Of a stretch of 64,000 nt of DNA, positions 54,095 through 64,000 are shown one piece after another. Below the pieces are notes generated by a model. It worked only from the letters and a program-made list of their open reading frames with translations. It searched no databases and had not been told where the DNA came from. The stretch covers positions 15,149,013 to 15,213,012 of the forward strand of contig OZ038517.1 in NCBI GenBank assembly GCA_964036315.1. The letters are read 5' to 3'. This DNA is from Acanthosepion esculentum (lineage: Eukaryota; Mollusca; Cephalopoda; Sepiida; Sepiidae). The first letter of the stretch is position 1. Each line of letters opens with the position of its first letter. Made by a program: the position numbers and the translations under genes.

Positions 54095-55420
54095 CTCTAA
54101 ACTGAATCCTAACTGCTCGTTGGAAATGCTTTTTGATAGTTCCAGTCTTTAAGAAATCAGGCCAACCATCTATCGGTCTATTTCCTTTCTACCTCTTTTT
54201 GGTAAACTACTAGATGCTCTAATGAACTCTGAATTGGTTAAGCCTCTAACATTGCAGCGTTTTCTTTCGGATAAGCAAAATGACTTTCGTTTCTTTATGT
54301 TAATTGCTAATTTATTAACATTTATTGCTGAAAAGATCTATCAAGCTTTAGATAAGAATGGTGAAGTTCGGGCTGTTTCTTTGGAAATTTCCAAGGCATT
54401 TGGCAGTTTTTAGCATAATGGTCTTCTTCACAAGTGGAATGGATATAGTATTTCCGGGCGACTTTTTGAACTGATTCAGTCTTTCTTATCAAATCGCGAA
54501 ATGAGTGTTGTCTTAAACGGGCACTTTTTAAGATCTTTTTAAAAAAATTAATGCAGGCATCGCAATGGGCTCTATACATGGACCTACGTTCGTCCTCGTT
54601 TTCATCAACGACCTTCCCGATGGAATCAGTTCTCAACTTGGTTATTTATGCTGACGAGAAAAATATTTACTCCGGTCCTAATATTAATCTGATCGGTTAT
54701 ATACGCTCAGATTAACAGCTGATCTAAAAAATGAGTAACATTCTGTTGTTAACTGGGACAATGAATGGCTTGTTAATTTTAACGGCCCCTCAAACGAAAC
54801 TGCTCGCTATTAATCACCTGAGAGAACCATTTTTGCCTTCCATAGGCATGGCTGATGCTAAGAACCAAAAGAGTGACACATTGTGACCTTCTTGGGCTAA
54901 CCATTGCTAGATCTGCTGTTAGAAAAGTTGGTTGTTGCTAGACAATATTTTCTCGTCAGAATATATGTTAGACAGTCTACCATTCATCCATACATTGAAT
55001 ATTGCTAGCACATCTGGTTTGGTCCTTTTGCCATGTGTTTAGAAATTCTTGAGAAAATGCAAAGAATATGCAATGTTATTGGTCCTCACCTGGCATCTCT
55101 GTTTCAATCTCTTTGCATTTGCTGTAACATAGCTTCCCTGTGCCTTTTCTATAAGTGTTTTCATTGTAATTCTTCTGATGAGCTTTCCTCTCTGGTACTT
55201 AGACTTTGAGCGCAGTACTAGATTGTCAGTTAGGTTTCTAATTGCTAGTTGTAGCCATAAGTTCTTGCTTGTGAGTCTCTCTTCTGGATTCCTGCTTTTC
55301 CGTCAGCGACGATCTTCAGAAATGTACATGCCATAATGTCCCGTTTTGTGTTCTTTCTTCATCCACTTTCAGGATGAAAAGGCTGAAAACTGAAGATTGA
55401 ACAGTTCAGTTCAGATAGGG
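54095..55420 (+). pseudogene. CR1/Jockey-like LINE reverse transcriptase remnant (copy 1)
   Basis: Frames give IVPVFKKSGQ, YRSISFLPLFGKLLDALMNS, ALDKNGEVRAVSLEISKAFG (from DISKAFDxVWH), SFLSNREMSVVLNG, FVLVFINDLPDGISSQLG and YADEKNIYS (the YxDD box reduced to YADE). The thumb follows, and finally a C-terminal SLSSGFLL block at about 55270. It is collinear with CR1/Jockey-type RT but carries many stops and frameshifts. Confidence 0.85.
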
Positions 55421-55633
55421 CAACAATAGTTCATTTTTGGTCAAATCTGACTCTTGGATGCCGCATGACATTTTCCCAGTATCTTTGGCAATAAATTGAA
55501 ATCAGAGTTCCACTTGAGGGGCCAGGAGTGAAATTCAGACTCAAAAGACATTCAAAGCATGGAGTTCCGTTAAGAGTGGAATCATTCATTTCACTGAAGA
55601 AAATTCAGGGTCTGAAGCTGTTATTTTCTACAT
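55421..55633. other. Unclassified sequence before the 103-bp array
   Basis: No recognised protein or repeat. The last 100 bp lead into the first diverged array unit. Confidence 0.5.
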
Positions 55634-56620
55634 TGAGCTGTTAGAGCTAAATCAGGAGAGAGATCAGTTACAAAGCTGATAGTAGTTTTTTGAAGAATTA
55701 AAAGATATTAAAAGAAGCAGTCCAGTGATTTCCCTTTGAGCTGTTAGATCTAAATCAGGAGAGAGATCAGTTGCAAGGCTGATCTTAGTTTTTGAAGTAT
55801 TGAAAGATATTAAAAGATGCAGTCCAGTGATTTCCCTTCGAGCTGTTAGATCTAAATCAGGAAAAGGATCAGTTGCAAGGCTGATCTTAGTTTTTTGAAG
55901 TATTAAAAGATATTAAAAGATGCAGTCCAGTGATTTCCCTTCGAGCTGTTAGATCTAAATCAGGAGAGAGATCAGTTGCAAGGCTGATCTTAGTTTTTGA
56001 AGTATTGAAAGATATTAAAAGATGCAGTCCAGTGATTTCCCTTCGAGCTGTTAGATCTAAATCAGGAAAAGGATCAGTTGCAAGGCTGATCTTAGTTTTT
56101 TGAAGAATTAAAAGATATTAAAAGATGCAGTCCAGTGATTTCCCTTTGAGCTGTTAGATCTAAACCAGGAGAGAGATCAGTTGCAAGGCTGATCTTAGTT
56201 TTTTGAAGAATTAAATGATATTAAAAGATGCAGTCCAGTGATTTCCCTTCGAGCTGTTAGATCTAAATCAGGAGAGAGATCAGTTGCAAGGCTGGTCTTA
56301 GTTTTTTGAAGAATTAAAAGATATTAAAAGATGCAGTCCAGTGATTTCCCTTTGAGCTGTTAGATCTAAACCAGGAGAGAGATCAGTTGCAAGGCTGATC
56401 TTAGTTTTTTGAAGAATTAAATGATATTAAAAGATGCAGTCCAGTGATTTCCCTTTGAGCTGTTAGATCTAAATAAGGAGAAAGATCAGTTGCAAGGCTG
56501 ATCTTAGTTTTTTGAAGTATTAAAAGATACAGGTCACTTATTTCCCCATTAAGCTTTTAAAGTTAAATTAGAAGAGGGATCAACTTCAAAGCTCCGATCA
56601 TCTTTGTTTTTGAGGAATTA
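55634..56620 (+). repeat. 103-bp tandem array, about 10 units
   Basis: GAGCTGTTAGATCTAAATCA starts at about 55634, 55738, 55840, 55943, 56045, 56148, 56251, 56353 and 56456, with a diverged unit near 56548. Units alternate in details (GAGAGAGATC/GAAAAGGATC; TTTGAAG/TTTTTTGAAG). The array lies between two LINE remnants. Its origin is not recognised. Confidence 0.95.
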
Positions 56621-57394
56621 AAAAGTATGTAGGCATCCCCCAGGGCTCTATCCTTGAACCTGTATTTCTAATTTTAAGCAAAAACCTTCTTGATGGCACC
56701 AGTTCTCAACTTGGTACCTATGCTAATAATACAACCATTAATCCTTGTCTGAGTGATTTGATAAGGTCAAATTGGCAGCTTATCTAAATAAATTAACTAC
56801 ATTCTGTTGTTAACTGCTACAAGGAATGGCTTATAATTTTAACGCCTCCAAAGCAAAACCGATCTCTGTTAATCCGCTGAGAGAAACGTTTCTGTCTTTA
56901 TGGCTGATGCTAACCTCCAGGAGAGGGACTCATTGTACCTTCCTTCTCTGAGAGGAAGTGGAAAGATTATATTGAATCCACTGCTAGGTCTGCTGCCAGG
57001 AAAGTTGGTTCACTGTGTCGTGCTAGACGGTTTTTCTCGCTCGACTTTATCTTACGTATTTATAAATCTAAAATTCGTCTATGTTTTCAATATTGCTAAC
57101 ACATATGGTCTGGTGCTCCTGATATATATGTAGAGGTGCTTGATAAATCCAAAAGGAGAAACTGAAATGTCATTAGTCCTGCCCTGACATTTCGGCTTCA
57201 GCAAATTTGCAACCGGCGTAATGTAATTTCGTTTTGCCGATTGAATTGTTCTGATGAACTCTCCTCTATGGTAACACGACTTTATGAATTTAAGTTCAGT
57301 ATTAGAATGACGGGAAGATATCATCATTTTACGATTGACTTGGTTACATGAAATCATATGTTCTTTGCTAACAGTTTCTTTTCTCGCACTTTTG
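56621..57394 (+). pseudogene. CR1/Jockey-like LINE reverse transcriptase remnant (copy 2)
   Basis: It starts at the (V)PQGSIL block (CCCCCAGGGCTCTATCCTTG) and reads LLDGTSSQLGTYANNTTINP (YADD changed to YANN, both catalytic Asp lost). HSVVNCYKEWL, MADANLQERD, IWSGAPDIYVEVLDKSKRRN, NCSDELSSMVTRLYEFKFS and MFFANSFFSRTFA follow. It then continues without a break into the 125-bp array, whose unit is the LINE terminus. Confidence 0.88.
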
Positions 57395-59825
57395 CTTGTG
57401 GAACTCTCTTCCGGCTTCTTGCTTTCCAGTCAACTTTGATCTTCAAGAATTGAAATGCAATGTCAATCGTTATCTACTGTCTTCCTGATTACTCTTCTAT
57501 TGTTCTCACTCAATTTTCACTTGTGGAACTCTCTTCCGGTTTCTTGCTTTCCAGTCAACTTTGATCTTCAAAAATTTAAATGCAATGTCAATCGTTATCT
57601 ACTGTCTTCCTGATTACTCTTCTATTGTTCTCACTCAATTTTCCCTTGTGGAACTCTCTTCCGGCTTCTTGCTTTCCTGTCAACTTTGATCTTCAAAAAT
57701 TTAAATGCAATGTCAATCGTTATCTACTGTCTTCCTGATTACTCTTCTATTGTTCTCACTCAATTTTCGCTTGTGGAACTCTCTTCCGGCTTCTTGCTTT
57801 CCAGTCAACTTTGATCTTCAAAAATTGAAATGCAATGTCAATCATTATCTACTGTCTTCCGGATTACTCTTCTATTGTTCTCACACAATTTTTGCTTGTG
57901 GAACTCTCTTCTGGCTTCTTGCTTTCCTGTCAACTTTGATCTTCAAAAATTTAAATGCAATGTCAATCGTTATCTACTGTCTTCCTGATTACTCTTCTAT
58001 TGTTCTCACTCAATTTTCGCTTGTGGAACTCTCTTCCGGCTTCTTGCTTTCCAGTCAACTTTGATCTTCAAAAATTGAAATGCAATGTCAATTATTATCT
58101 ACTGTCTTCCTGATTACGCTTCTATTGTTCTCACTCAATTTTCGCTTGTGGAACTCACTTCCGGCTTCTTGCTTTCTTTTCAACTTTGATCTTCAAAAAT
58201 TTAAATGCAATGTCAATCGTTATCTACTGTTTTCCTGATTACTCTTCTATTGTTCTCACTCAATTTTCACTTGTGGAACTCACTTCTGGATTCTTCCTTT
58301 CCTTTGATCTTTAAAAATTGAAATGCAATGTAAATCGTTATGTACTGTCTTCCTGATTACTCTTCTATTATTCTCACTCAATTTTCGCTTGTGGAACTCC
58401 CTTCCGGCTTCTGGCTTTTCTCTCAACTTTGATCTTCAAAAATTTAAATGCAATGTCAATCGTTATCTACTGTCTTCCTGATTACTCTTCTATTGTTCTC
58501 ACTCAATTTTCACTTGTGGAACTCTCTTCCGGCTTCTTGCTTTCCTGTCAACTTTGATCTTCAAAAATTTAAATGCAATGTCAATCGTTATCTACTGTGT
58601 TCCTGATTACTCTTCTATTGTTCTCACTCAATTTTCGCTTGTGGAACTCTCTTCCGGCTTCTTGCTTTCCTCTCAACTTTGATCTTCAAAAATTGAAATC
58701 CAATGTCAATCGTTATCTACTGTCTTTCTGATTATTCTCTATTGTTCTCACTCAATTTTCGCTTGTGGAACTCTCTTCCGGCTTCTTGCTTTCCTGTCAA
58801 CTTTGATCTTCAAAAATTTAAATGCAATGTCAATCGTTATCTACTGTGTTCCTGATTACTCTTCTATTGTTCTCACTCAATTTTCGCTTGTGGAACTCTC
58901 TTCCGGCTTCTTGCTTTCCTCTCAACTTTGATCTTCAAAAATTGAAATCCAATGTCAATCGTTATCTACTGTCTTTCTGATTATTCTCTATTGTTCTCAC
59001 TCAATTTTCGCTTGTGGAACTCTCTTCCGGCTTATTGCTTTTCTTTCAACTTTGATCTTCAAAAATTTGAAAGCAATGTCAATCGTTATCTACTGTCTTC
59101 CTGATTATTCTTCTATTGTTCTCAATCAATTTTCGCTTGTGGAACTCTCTTCCGGCTTCTTGCTTTCCTCTCAACTTTGATCTTCAAAAATTGAAATGCA
59201 ATGTCAATCGTTATCTACTGTTTTCCTGATTACACTTCTATTGTTCTCGCTCAATTTTCGCTTGTGGAACTCTCTTCTGGCTTCTTGCTTTCCTGTCAAC
59301 TTTGATCTTCAAAAATTGAAATGCAATGTCAATCGTTATCTACTGTCTTCCTGATTACACTTCTATTGTTCTCGCTCAATTTTCGCTTGTGGAACTCTCT
59401 TCCGGGTTCTTGCTTTCCTCTCAACTTTGATCTTCAAAAATTGAAATGCAATGTCAATCGTTATCTACTGTCTTCCTGATTACTCTTCTATTGTTCTCAT
59501 TCAATTTTCACTTGTGGAACTCTCTTCCGGTTTCTTGCTTTCCTCTCAACTTTGACCTTCAAAAATTGAAATGCAATGTCAATCGTTATCTACTGTCTTC
59601 CTGATTACTCTTCTATTGTTCTCGCTCAATTTTCGCTTGTGGAACTCTCTTCCGGCTTCTTGCTTTTCTGTCAACTTTGACCTTCAAAAATTGAAATGCA
59701 ATGTCAATCGTTATCTACTGTCTTCCTGATTACTCTTCTATTGTTCTCACTCAATCTTCGCTTGTGGAACTCTCTTCCAGCTTCTTGCTTTCCAGTCAAC
59801 TTTGATCTTCAAAAATCTAATTTAA
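57395..59825 (+). repeat. 125-bp satellite made from the LINE 3' end, 20 units
   Basis: CTTGTGGAACTC starts at 57395, 57520, 57645, 57770, 57895, 58020, 58145, 58270, 58388, 58513, 58638, 58762, 58887, 59011, 59136, 59261, 59386, 59511, 59636 and 59761. Each unit encodes LWNSLPASCFPVNFDLQKLK, then CNVNRYLLSS-stop, the normal C-terminus of CR1/Jockey-like RT (LWNSLP...FK-x-x-V). It adds about 30 bp of 3' UTR (TTACTCTTCTATTGTTCTCA). Confidence 0.95.
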
Positions 59826-59910
59826 ATGAATTAAGAGTAGCTGAGACATCGGAAGAGAAGCCGAGATAGATAGATAAATAGAAGAATTCTATTTATCTAT
59901 CTCGTCTGGC

Positions 59911-59941
<31 letters not shown>

Positions 59942-60025
59942 TCAACAGACTTTATAGGTAAATAGATATGAGCAAACTTATATAAATATCCTGATATTAT
60001 CATAGTGAAACACATATGAATAGTC

Positions 60026-60096
<71 letters not shown>

Positions 60097-60110
60097 CAAA
60101 GACTGAGATA
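59826..60110. repeat. (GATA)n and (TA)n
   Basis: GATA runs at 59865-59880 and 59912-59942, (TA)n at 60029-60092, and more GATA to 60125. Confidence 0.95.
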
Positions 60111-60550
60111 GATAAATAGATAGATATGAACAGCAGCTGAAATAAACAGATATATAAAGAAACATAATGTCAGACTGATAGACAGATAGAGTGATAGATA
60201 GATTGCAACTAGTCAGATTAGATAGATATGTAGAGAAAATTACATAGATGCGCCTTCTTTCTGTGCAAGCAGTTGTGTACATATGTGTAAATACTAGCGT
60301 GTAACATTTTCGCCGTGAGTAGGTATGCGTAAATATATAAGTGTCTGAGTGTCTTTTCTGGAATGTATATGCTTGCGTAGGTGTGTGCTTCTTTATGTGT
60401 GTTCTGTGTATATGTGGATATTTCCCCCCTCTCAACCCCATCAGCAATTCACGCTCCTAAATAGCTTCATGTAATTAAAATCGTTTGACGTATTTTTAAT
60501 TGTGTTGATCACTCAGCTTAATCGATTGTTCATAATTCGATGAGGCGTCA
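60111..60550. other. Unclassified sequence
   Basis: GATA-derived sequence to about 60230, then unique sequence. If the candidate exon just upstream (minus strand) is real, this would be its 3' UTR. Confidence 0.4.
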
Positions 60551-60715
60551 TTAATCTATAATTAGATCAGACACAAGTTGTTCAGGTGTTTCGATATTTT
60601 TAACAGTCAGGTGAAACAATTCAAACATCTGGGAGTCTGGGTCAGGCTGGAAATCCGAGGTAAATTTTATGTCGGAAATTGTCAGTAAATTGCTTCGGTA
60701 CAAACAAGAAATGTC
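60551..60715 (-). CDS. Candidate terminal exon of an unknown gene
   Basis: On the minus strand, acceptor-like tttttcctctctcaag precedes 54 codons plus a stop: DISCLYRSNLLTISDIKFTS, DFQPDPDSQMFELFHLTVKN, IETPEQLVSDLIID. The amino-acid composition is protein-like and the frame is clean in otherwise stop-rich DNA. The acceptor AAG is a less common form. I do not recognise the family. It ends in a stop, so it is not part of the CNG chain described here; it would be a nested or neighbouring gene, or a repeat-derived frame. Confidence 0.3.
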   Translation of the reverse strand, partial: DISCLYRSNLLTISDIKFTSDFQPDPDSQMFELFHLTVKNIETPEQLVSDLIID

Positions 60716-60955
60716 CTTGAGAGAGGAAAAAACAAAAAACAAAAAACAACAAAAAAAAAAAAAAAAAAAACTAAACAGGGAACATATTTAAATAAAAGCC
60801 CTGACGCGCGGATATTATCTGCGAAACTTTGAGCCCGGAAGATAAGTTTGGGATATTTTAATATATCTGTCTATGTTTCTGAGATGAGGTCTTGTAACTG
60901 TTTACACTATTGACTAAAAGGAAAAGATTACTGACACTAGGACATCTGGAAGAGG
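60716..60955. other. A-rich and unclassified sequence
   Basis: An interrupted A-run at 60727-60771. Nothing else is recognised. Confidence 0.5.
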
Positions 60956-61200
60956 CATGGTATTTGGAACTAGAACAATCTACCCCCTCCCCCGTGGACG
61001 AAATAAAGGGATCGGTTCGAAGGCCAGAGCGTACAACGACCGGAACGTCGTGGATACGACAACAAAAATGAGGGCAACAGTCCGTTCAATGTAAATAGTG
61101 TAAATTGTTAAAATACCTCATCTCAGAAATATAAACAGATCCTGAAGAAGTTCAGAGAGTGTAACGGTCGAAACGTCGTGAATATATCTTCGACAATTAA
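60956..61200 (+). repeat. SINE piece and HL repeats, copies g and h
   Basis: TGGAACTAGAACAATCTACC (60961) matches the SINE unit of the 12.9 kb fold-back. An HL repeat lacking the CTGAAGA box (GGCCAGAGCGTACAACGACC) lies at 61020-61098, and a short one (CCTGAAGAAGTTCAGAGAGT...GAAACGTCGTG) at 61140-61185. Confidence 0.75.
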
Positions 61201-61650
61201 TAACCTATTTCTCATTAATGATGCATTGTTTCTTTCCAGGTAAACTGACACCTGACTGTTCAAAGAAGACTTCAAATGGAACAATGTAGGTCCTCATAGC
61301 TTAGCATATACGCTGATTCTTTCAGACCTTTAATTCGCCATTGTTCTTCTTTGTACATCTATTCACTCTATTACACTGGTGATGATAATGACCCTTTTTT
61401 CCTTCCATACATGATCAGCCATGCTTGATTCAATTGTCTCACTTCTCATTACGGCGTTTCGATGTTTCTCCAGCCTTACTTACGGTTGGGGGCACAATGG
61501 CCGAAACGTTTTGATAAAAATAACAAAGACGATGACAATATTCCGCATGTAAATAGCGTAAATAAAGGTGAAGCAGTTTAAAACTAGTTAGGAACAAAAA
61601 AACTCTACACTGTCAATATGAATATCAAAGTTACGATGTCGATGTTGATG
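61201..61650. repeat. Unclassified sequence and HL repeat copy i
   Basis: 61485-61565 holds GGGGGCACAATGGCCGAAAC...GACGATGACAATATTCCGCA, a diverged HL repeat. The rest is unclassified. Confidence 0.5.
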
Positions 61651-62133
61651 AACAAAAATAGCTAAAGAGCACAGAGATAAAAATTGAGACAGAGGGATAT
61701 ATACCGGCTGCACAGGATCGTAGCCTATTCACCATGAATAACTTAGCTAGCATAATAACATTGATGCAGACCAAGTATGTAGATTATATGAAGAACATAA
61801 TGCGGTTATTGGCCACTTGGTGTCACGCTGTCCAATCCTGATCTCGAAGAAATATAATGATCGTAACGTGACGACTGGCCAGTATATTTCCAGAAACGTA
61901 TTTCAATACTGCAATGCACCACACGCCGGCAAATAGTCTAAACATCATTCTGAACAATTCAGTTAATGCCAAGAAGATACTATTCATGGAATTTTACCAT
62001 TTCTACTGATAGACGTGTAATAGTCCAAACCTAATTATTAAAGACAACAAAGAAGAAATACCTCCTCATAGGTATAAAAGCGACATCAGATAAAAACGTA
62101 ATTGTTAAAAATAAATATGGCAAAGCAAGTAAA
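61651..62133 (+). pseudogene. RLE-type LINE remnant (copy 5)
   Basis: Frames give CRLCRLYEEHNAVIGHLVSR-C (CCHC knuckle intact: two Cys, His, Cys), KKYNDRNVTTGQYISRNVFQ, then LWNFTISTDRRVIV, KPNLIIKDNKEE (the Asp of the PD motif mutated) and IDIKATSDKNVIVKN. This is the order of R2/R4-like RLE-LINEs. Stops and frameshifts are present. Confidence 0.65.
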
Positions 62134-62665
62134 TACGAGAATGGGCTGAAAAGTTCATAGGCGGACTATGAAGGAGTGATGCTAGAACTGTGAAATATTT
62201 CATGCATTCATTTCAAGTCTTCTTATTAATAACTAAATTGTTTCTTTCCAGGTACGAGGGTGGGCTGAAAAGTTCATAGGCTGACTACGAAGGAGTGATG
62301 CTAGAGCTGTGAAATCTTTCAGGCATTGATTTCAACTCTTCTTATTAATAACTAAATTGTTTCTTTCCAGGTACGAGGGTGGGCTGAAAAGTTCATAGGC
62401 TGACTACGAAGGAGTGATGCTAGAGCTGTGAAATCTTTCAGGCATTGATTTCAACTCTTCTTATTAATAACTAAATTGTTTCTTTCCAGGTACGAGGGTG
62501 GGCTGAAAAGTTCATAGGCTGACTACGAAGGAGTGATGCTAGAGCTGTGAAATCTTTCAGGCATTGATTTCAACTCTTCTTATTAATAACTAAATTGTTT
62601 CTTTGCAGGTACGAGGGTGGGCTGAAAAGTTCATAGGCTGACTATGAAGGAGTTATGCTAGAGGA
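62134..62665 (+). repeat. 119-bp tandem array built on a mariner-like terminus, 5 units
   Basis: TACGAG-GTGGGCTGAAAAG starts at 62134, 62253, 62372, 62491 and 62610. TACGAGGGTGGGCTGAAAAG followed by TTCATAGGCTGACTA resembles mariner-type terminal inverted repeats. Each unit ends TAAATTGTTTCTTTCCAGG. Units 2-4 are virtually identical. The last unit runs into unrelated sequence after CTAGAG. Confidence 0.85.
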
Positions 62666-63420
62666 ATTTTTTTTCTTCAAAAATTTATTATTGCTAATAA
62701 GTTTTTACAAAAATCTATTGCTGGTATTAAAACCTATTTTTACACTTTGATAGTGTTTCGACCCCTGTTTGTGGGTTAACTATTTGATCATAGCTGCAAC
62801 CCTGACAGGTGCTACCACCCCGGATCAGGGTGCGCCTGGGAACACCAGCAAAGAAGAGGTGGCTCCACGGGTCTCAAAACCTCCTGATCACTGGCCTTGC
62901 TGACGGACGTTGTTTATCGTCTTACTCGGGATGCGGACGTAGTTTATCGTCTTACTGAGGACGGGATATTGCTGGTCATGTTTACTTTAAAAATGCATTT
63001 TTGTAATTTCAGTGTTTTGGGGATCACTGTTTGTCCATAACTGGGACCCTAACAGGTGTTACTACCTAGGTCAGTGTGGATATGGGAACAACAGCAACTG
63101 ACAGGTGGTTCCACGTTCTTCACGATCTCCCCATCAACTAAGTATCTAACCAACCAGACGTCAAGTGGCTATTGTTGGAGACCATGTGACAGTAAATCCA
63201 TTTAAATCTCCAGCATCTTTCTCAGTATCATCATACTCTGTCTTGATACTGTCGTCCTTTAAAATGTTCTCCCTCTTTTTTCTTAGTGTCTACCCGCCCG
63301 TCGACCCTTTTCTACACATACAGATTCTTTTCTCTTTTTACGTTTCTTTATCAGACAAACGAACAGATTTTTCCGTCTGGGTTGAGTTTCAGTCGATAAG
63401 CTCGCGTCATTAATGAAATG
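62666..63420. repeat. Diverged direct duplication of about 245 bp
   Basis: AACCCTGACAGGTGCTACCA...GGGAACACCAGCAA...AGGTGGCTCCACG (about 62792-62880) is repeated in diverged form at about 63047-63125 (GACCCTAACAGGTGTTACTA...GGGAACAACAGCAA). GTAGTTTATCGTCTTACT is also doubled at about 62910 and 62940. No gene is recognised; 63165-63413 is an open frame without known features. Confidence 0.6.
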
Positions 63421-63500
63421 TAGCAAAGTGTAAACGCCAATTACACTGGACGGATTGAAAAAAAGATCTATCTTTTAGGTCAGAAAGATAGGACACAGAC

Positions 63501-63551
<51 letters not shown>

Positions 63552-63567
63552 CTGTCTGTTCATTTTT

Positions 63568-63615
<48 letters not shown>

Positions 63616-63720
63616 GTTTATTTTTCTTTCTTTCTTTCTTTCTTTCTTTCTATCTATCTATCTATCTATCTATCTCTGTTCATTTTTCTGTCTATCTATT
63701 TATCTATCTATTTTTGGGTC

Positions 63721-63798
<78 letters not shown>

Positions 63799-63896
63799 TG
63801 TGTGTGTGTGTTTGTGTGAATATTTTCAGACGCTCGCACATATATATATATATATATATGCATGAAAAGCATTATATATATATGATATTGAACAGC

Positions 63897-63967
<71 letters not shown>

Positions 63968-64000
63968 AAGTGTGGGATTGGTATATACGGAGTAAATTCC
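63421..64000. repeat. (TATC)n, (TTTC)n and (TA)n microsatellites
   Basis: (ATCT)n at 63503-63552 and 63568-63615, (CTTT)n at 63622-63648, (ATCT)n to 63712, (TA)n at 63725-63795 with (TG)n, and (TA)n at 63840-63860 and 63898-63965. Confidence 0.95.

Overview
Eukaryotic, AT-rich, repeat-dominated DNA, most likely from a mollusc and probably a coleoid cephalopod (octopus-like). This rests on very large introns, long (TA)n, (AAT)n and (CTT)n tracts, tRNA- and 5S-headed SINEs, Tc1 elements and several LINE lineages. The species assignment is an inference. I see no prokaryotic operon, CRISPR array or intact virus.

The one confident host gene is on the minus strand. Three short exons, 32334-32395, 22962-23050 and 3856-3958, are separated by 9.3 kb and 19 kb introns. 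Each has GT/AG splice sites, and the reading phase matches across both junctions. Together they encode 84 consecutive residues of the C-linker of a cyclic nucleotide-gated (CNG) ion channel, from just after S6 to the edge of the cyclic-nucleotide-binding domain. I found neither the pore/transmembrane exons (expected above 32.4 kb) nor the binding-domain exons (expected below 3.85 kb). Most of the window is therefore probably intron of this gene.

Layout: 1-2.1 kb, decayed LINE copies with a restriction-like endonuclease (RLE). 2.1-3.85 kb, SINE fragments and GAA repeats. 4-6.2 kb, a duplicated block. 6.2-15 kb, microsatellites, a 2.2 kb polypurine tract, a tandem tRNA-SINE array and inverted repeats. 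15.3-17.5 kb, a minus-strand array of 14 5S-rRNA-derived units. 20.2-21.2 kb, a Tc1-like element. 23-32.3 kb, Helitron-like sequence, LINE, mariner and Tc1 remnants. 32.6-35 kb, a hAT-like minisatellite and a MITE. 35.6-38.4 kb, a plus-strand array of 19 5S-derived units. 39.7-40.6 kb, a second copy of the Tc1-like element. 40.8-44.3 kb, LINE 3' ends. 46.4-48 kb, GA-rich duplication. 48.6-54.1 kb, a 5.5 kb polypyrimidine satellite. 54.1-59.8 kb, CR1/Jockey-like LINE pieces with a 103-bp array and a 125-bp array made from the LINE 3' end. 60-64 kb, dispersed repeats, another RLE-LINE, a mariner-like tandem array and TATC/TA repeats.

Two arrays stand out as possibly undescribed. One is a composite SINE whose 5S head has been multiplied into 142-bp satellites in both orientations, each array ending in the same tRNA-like SINE body. 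The other is a satellite made of the last codons and 3' UTR of a LINE. A widely dispersed repeat also keeps a hammerhead-ribozyme-like order of motifs.
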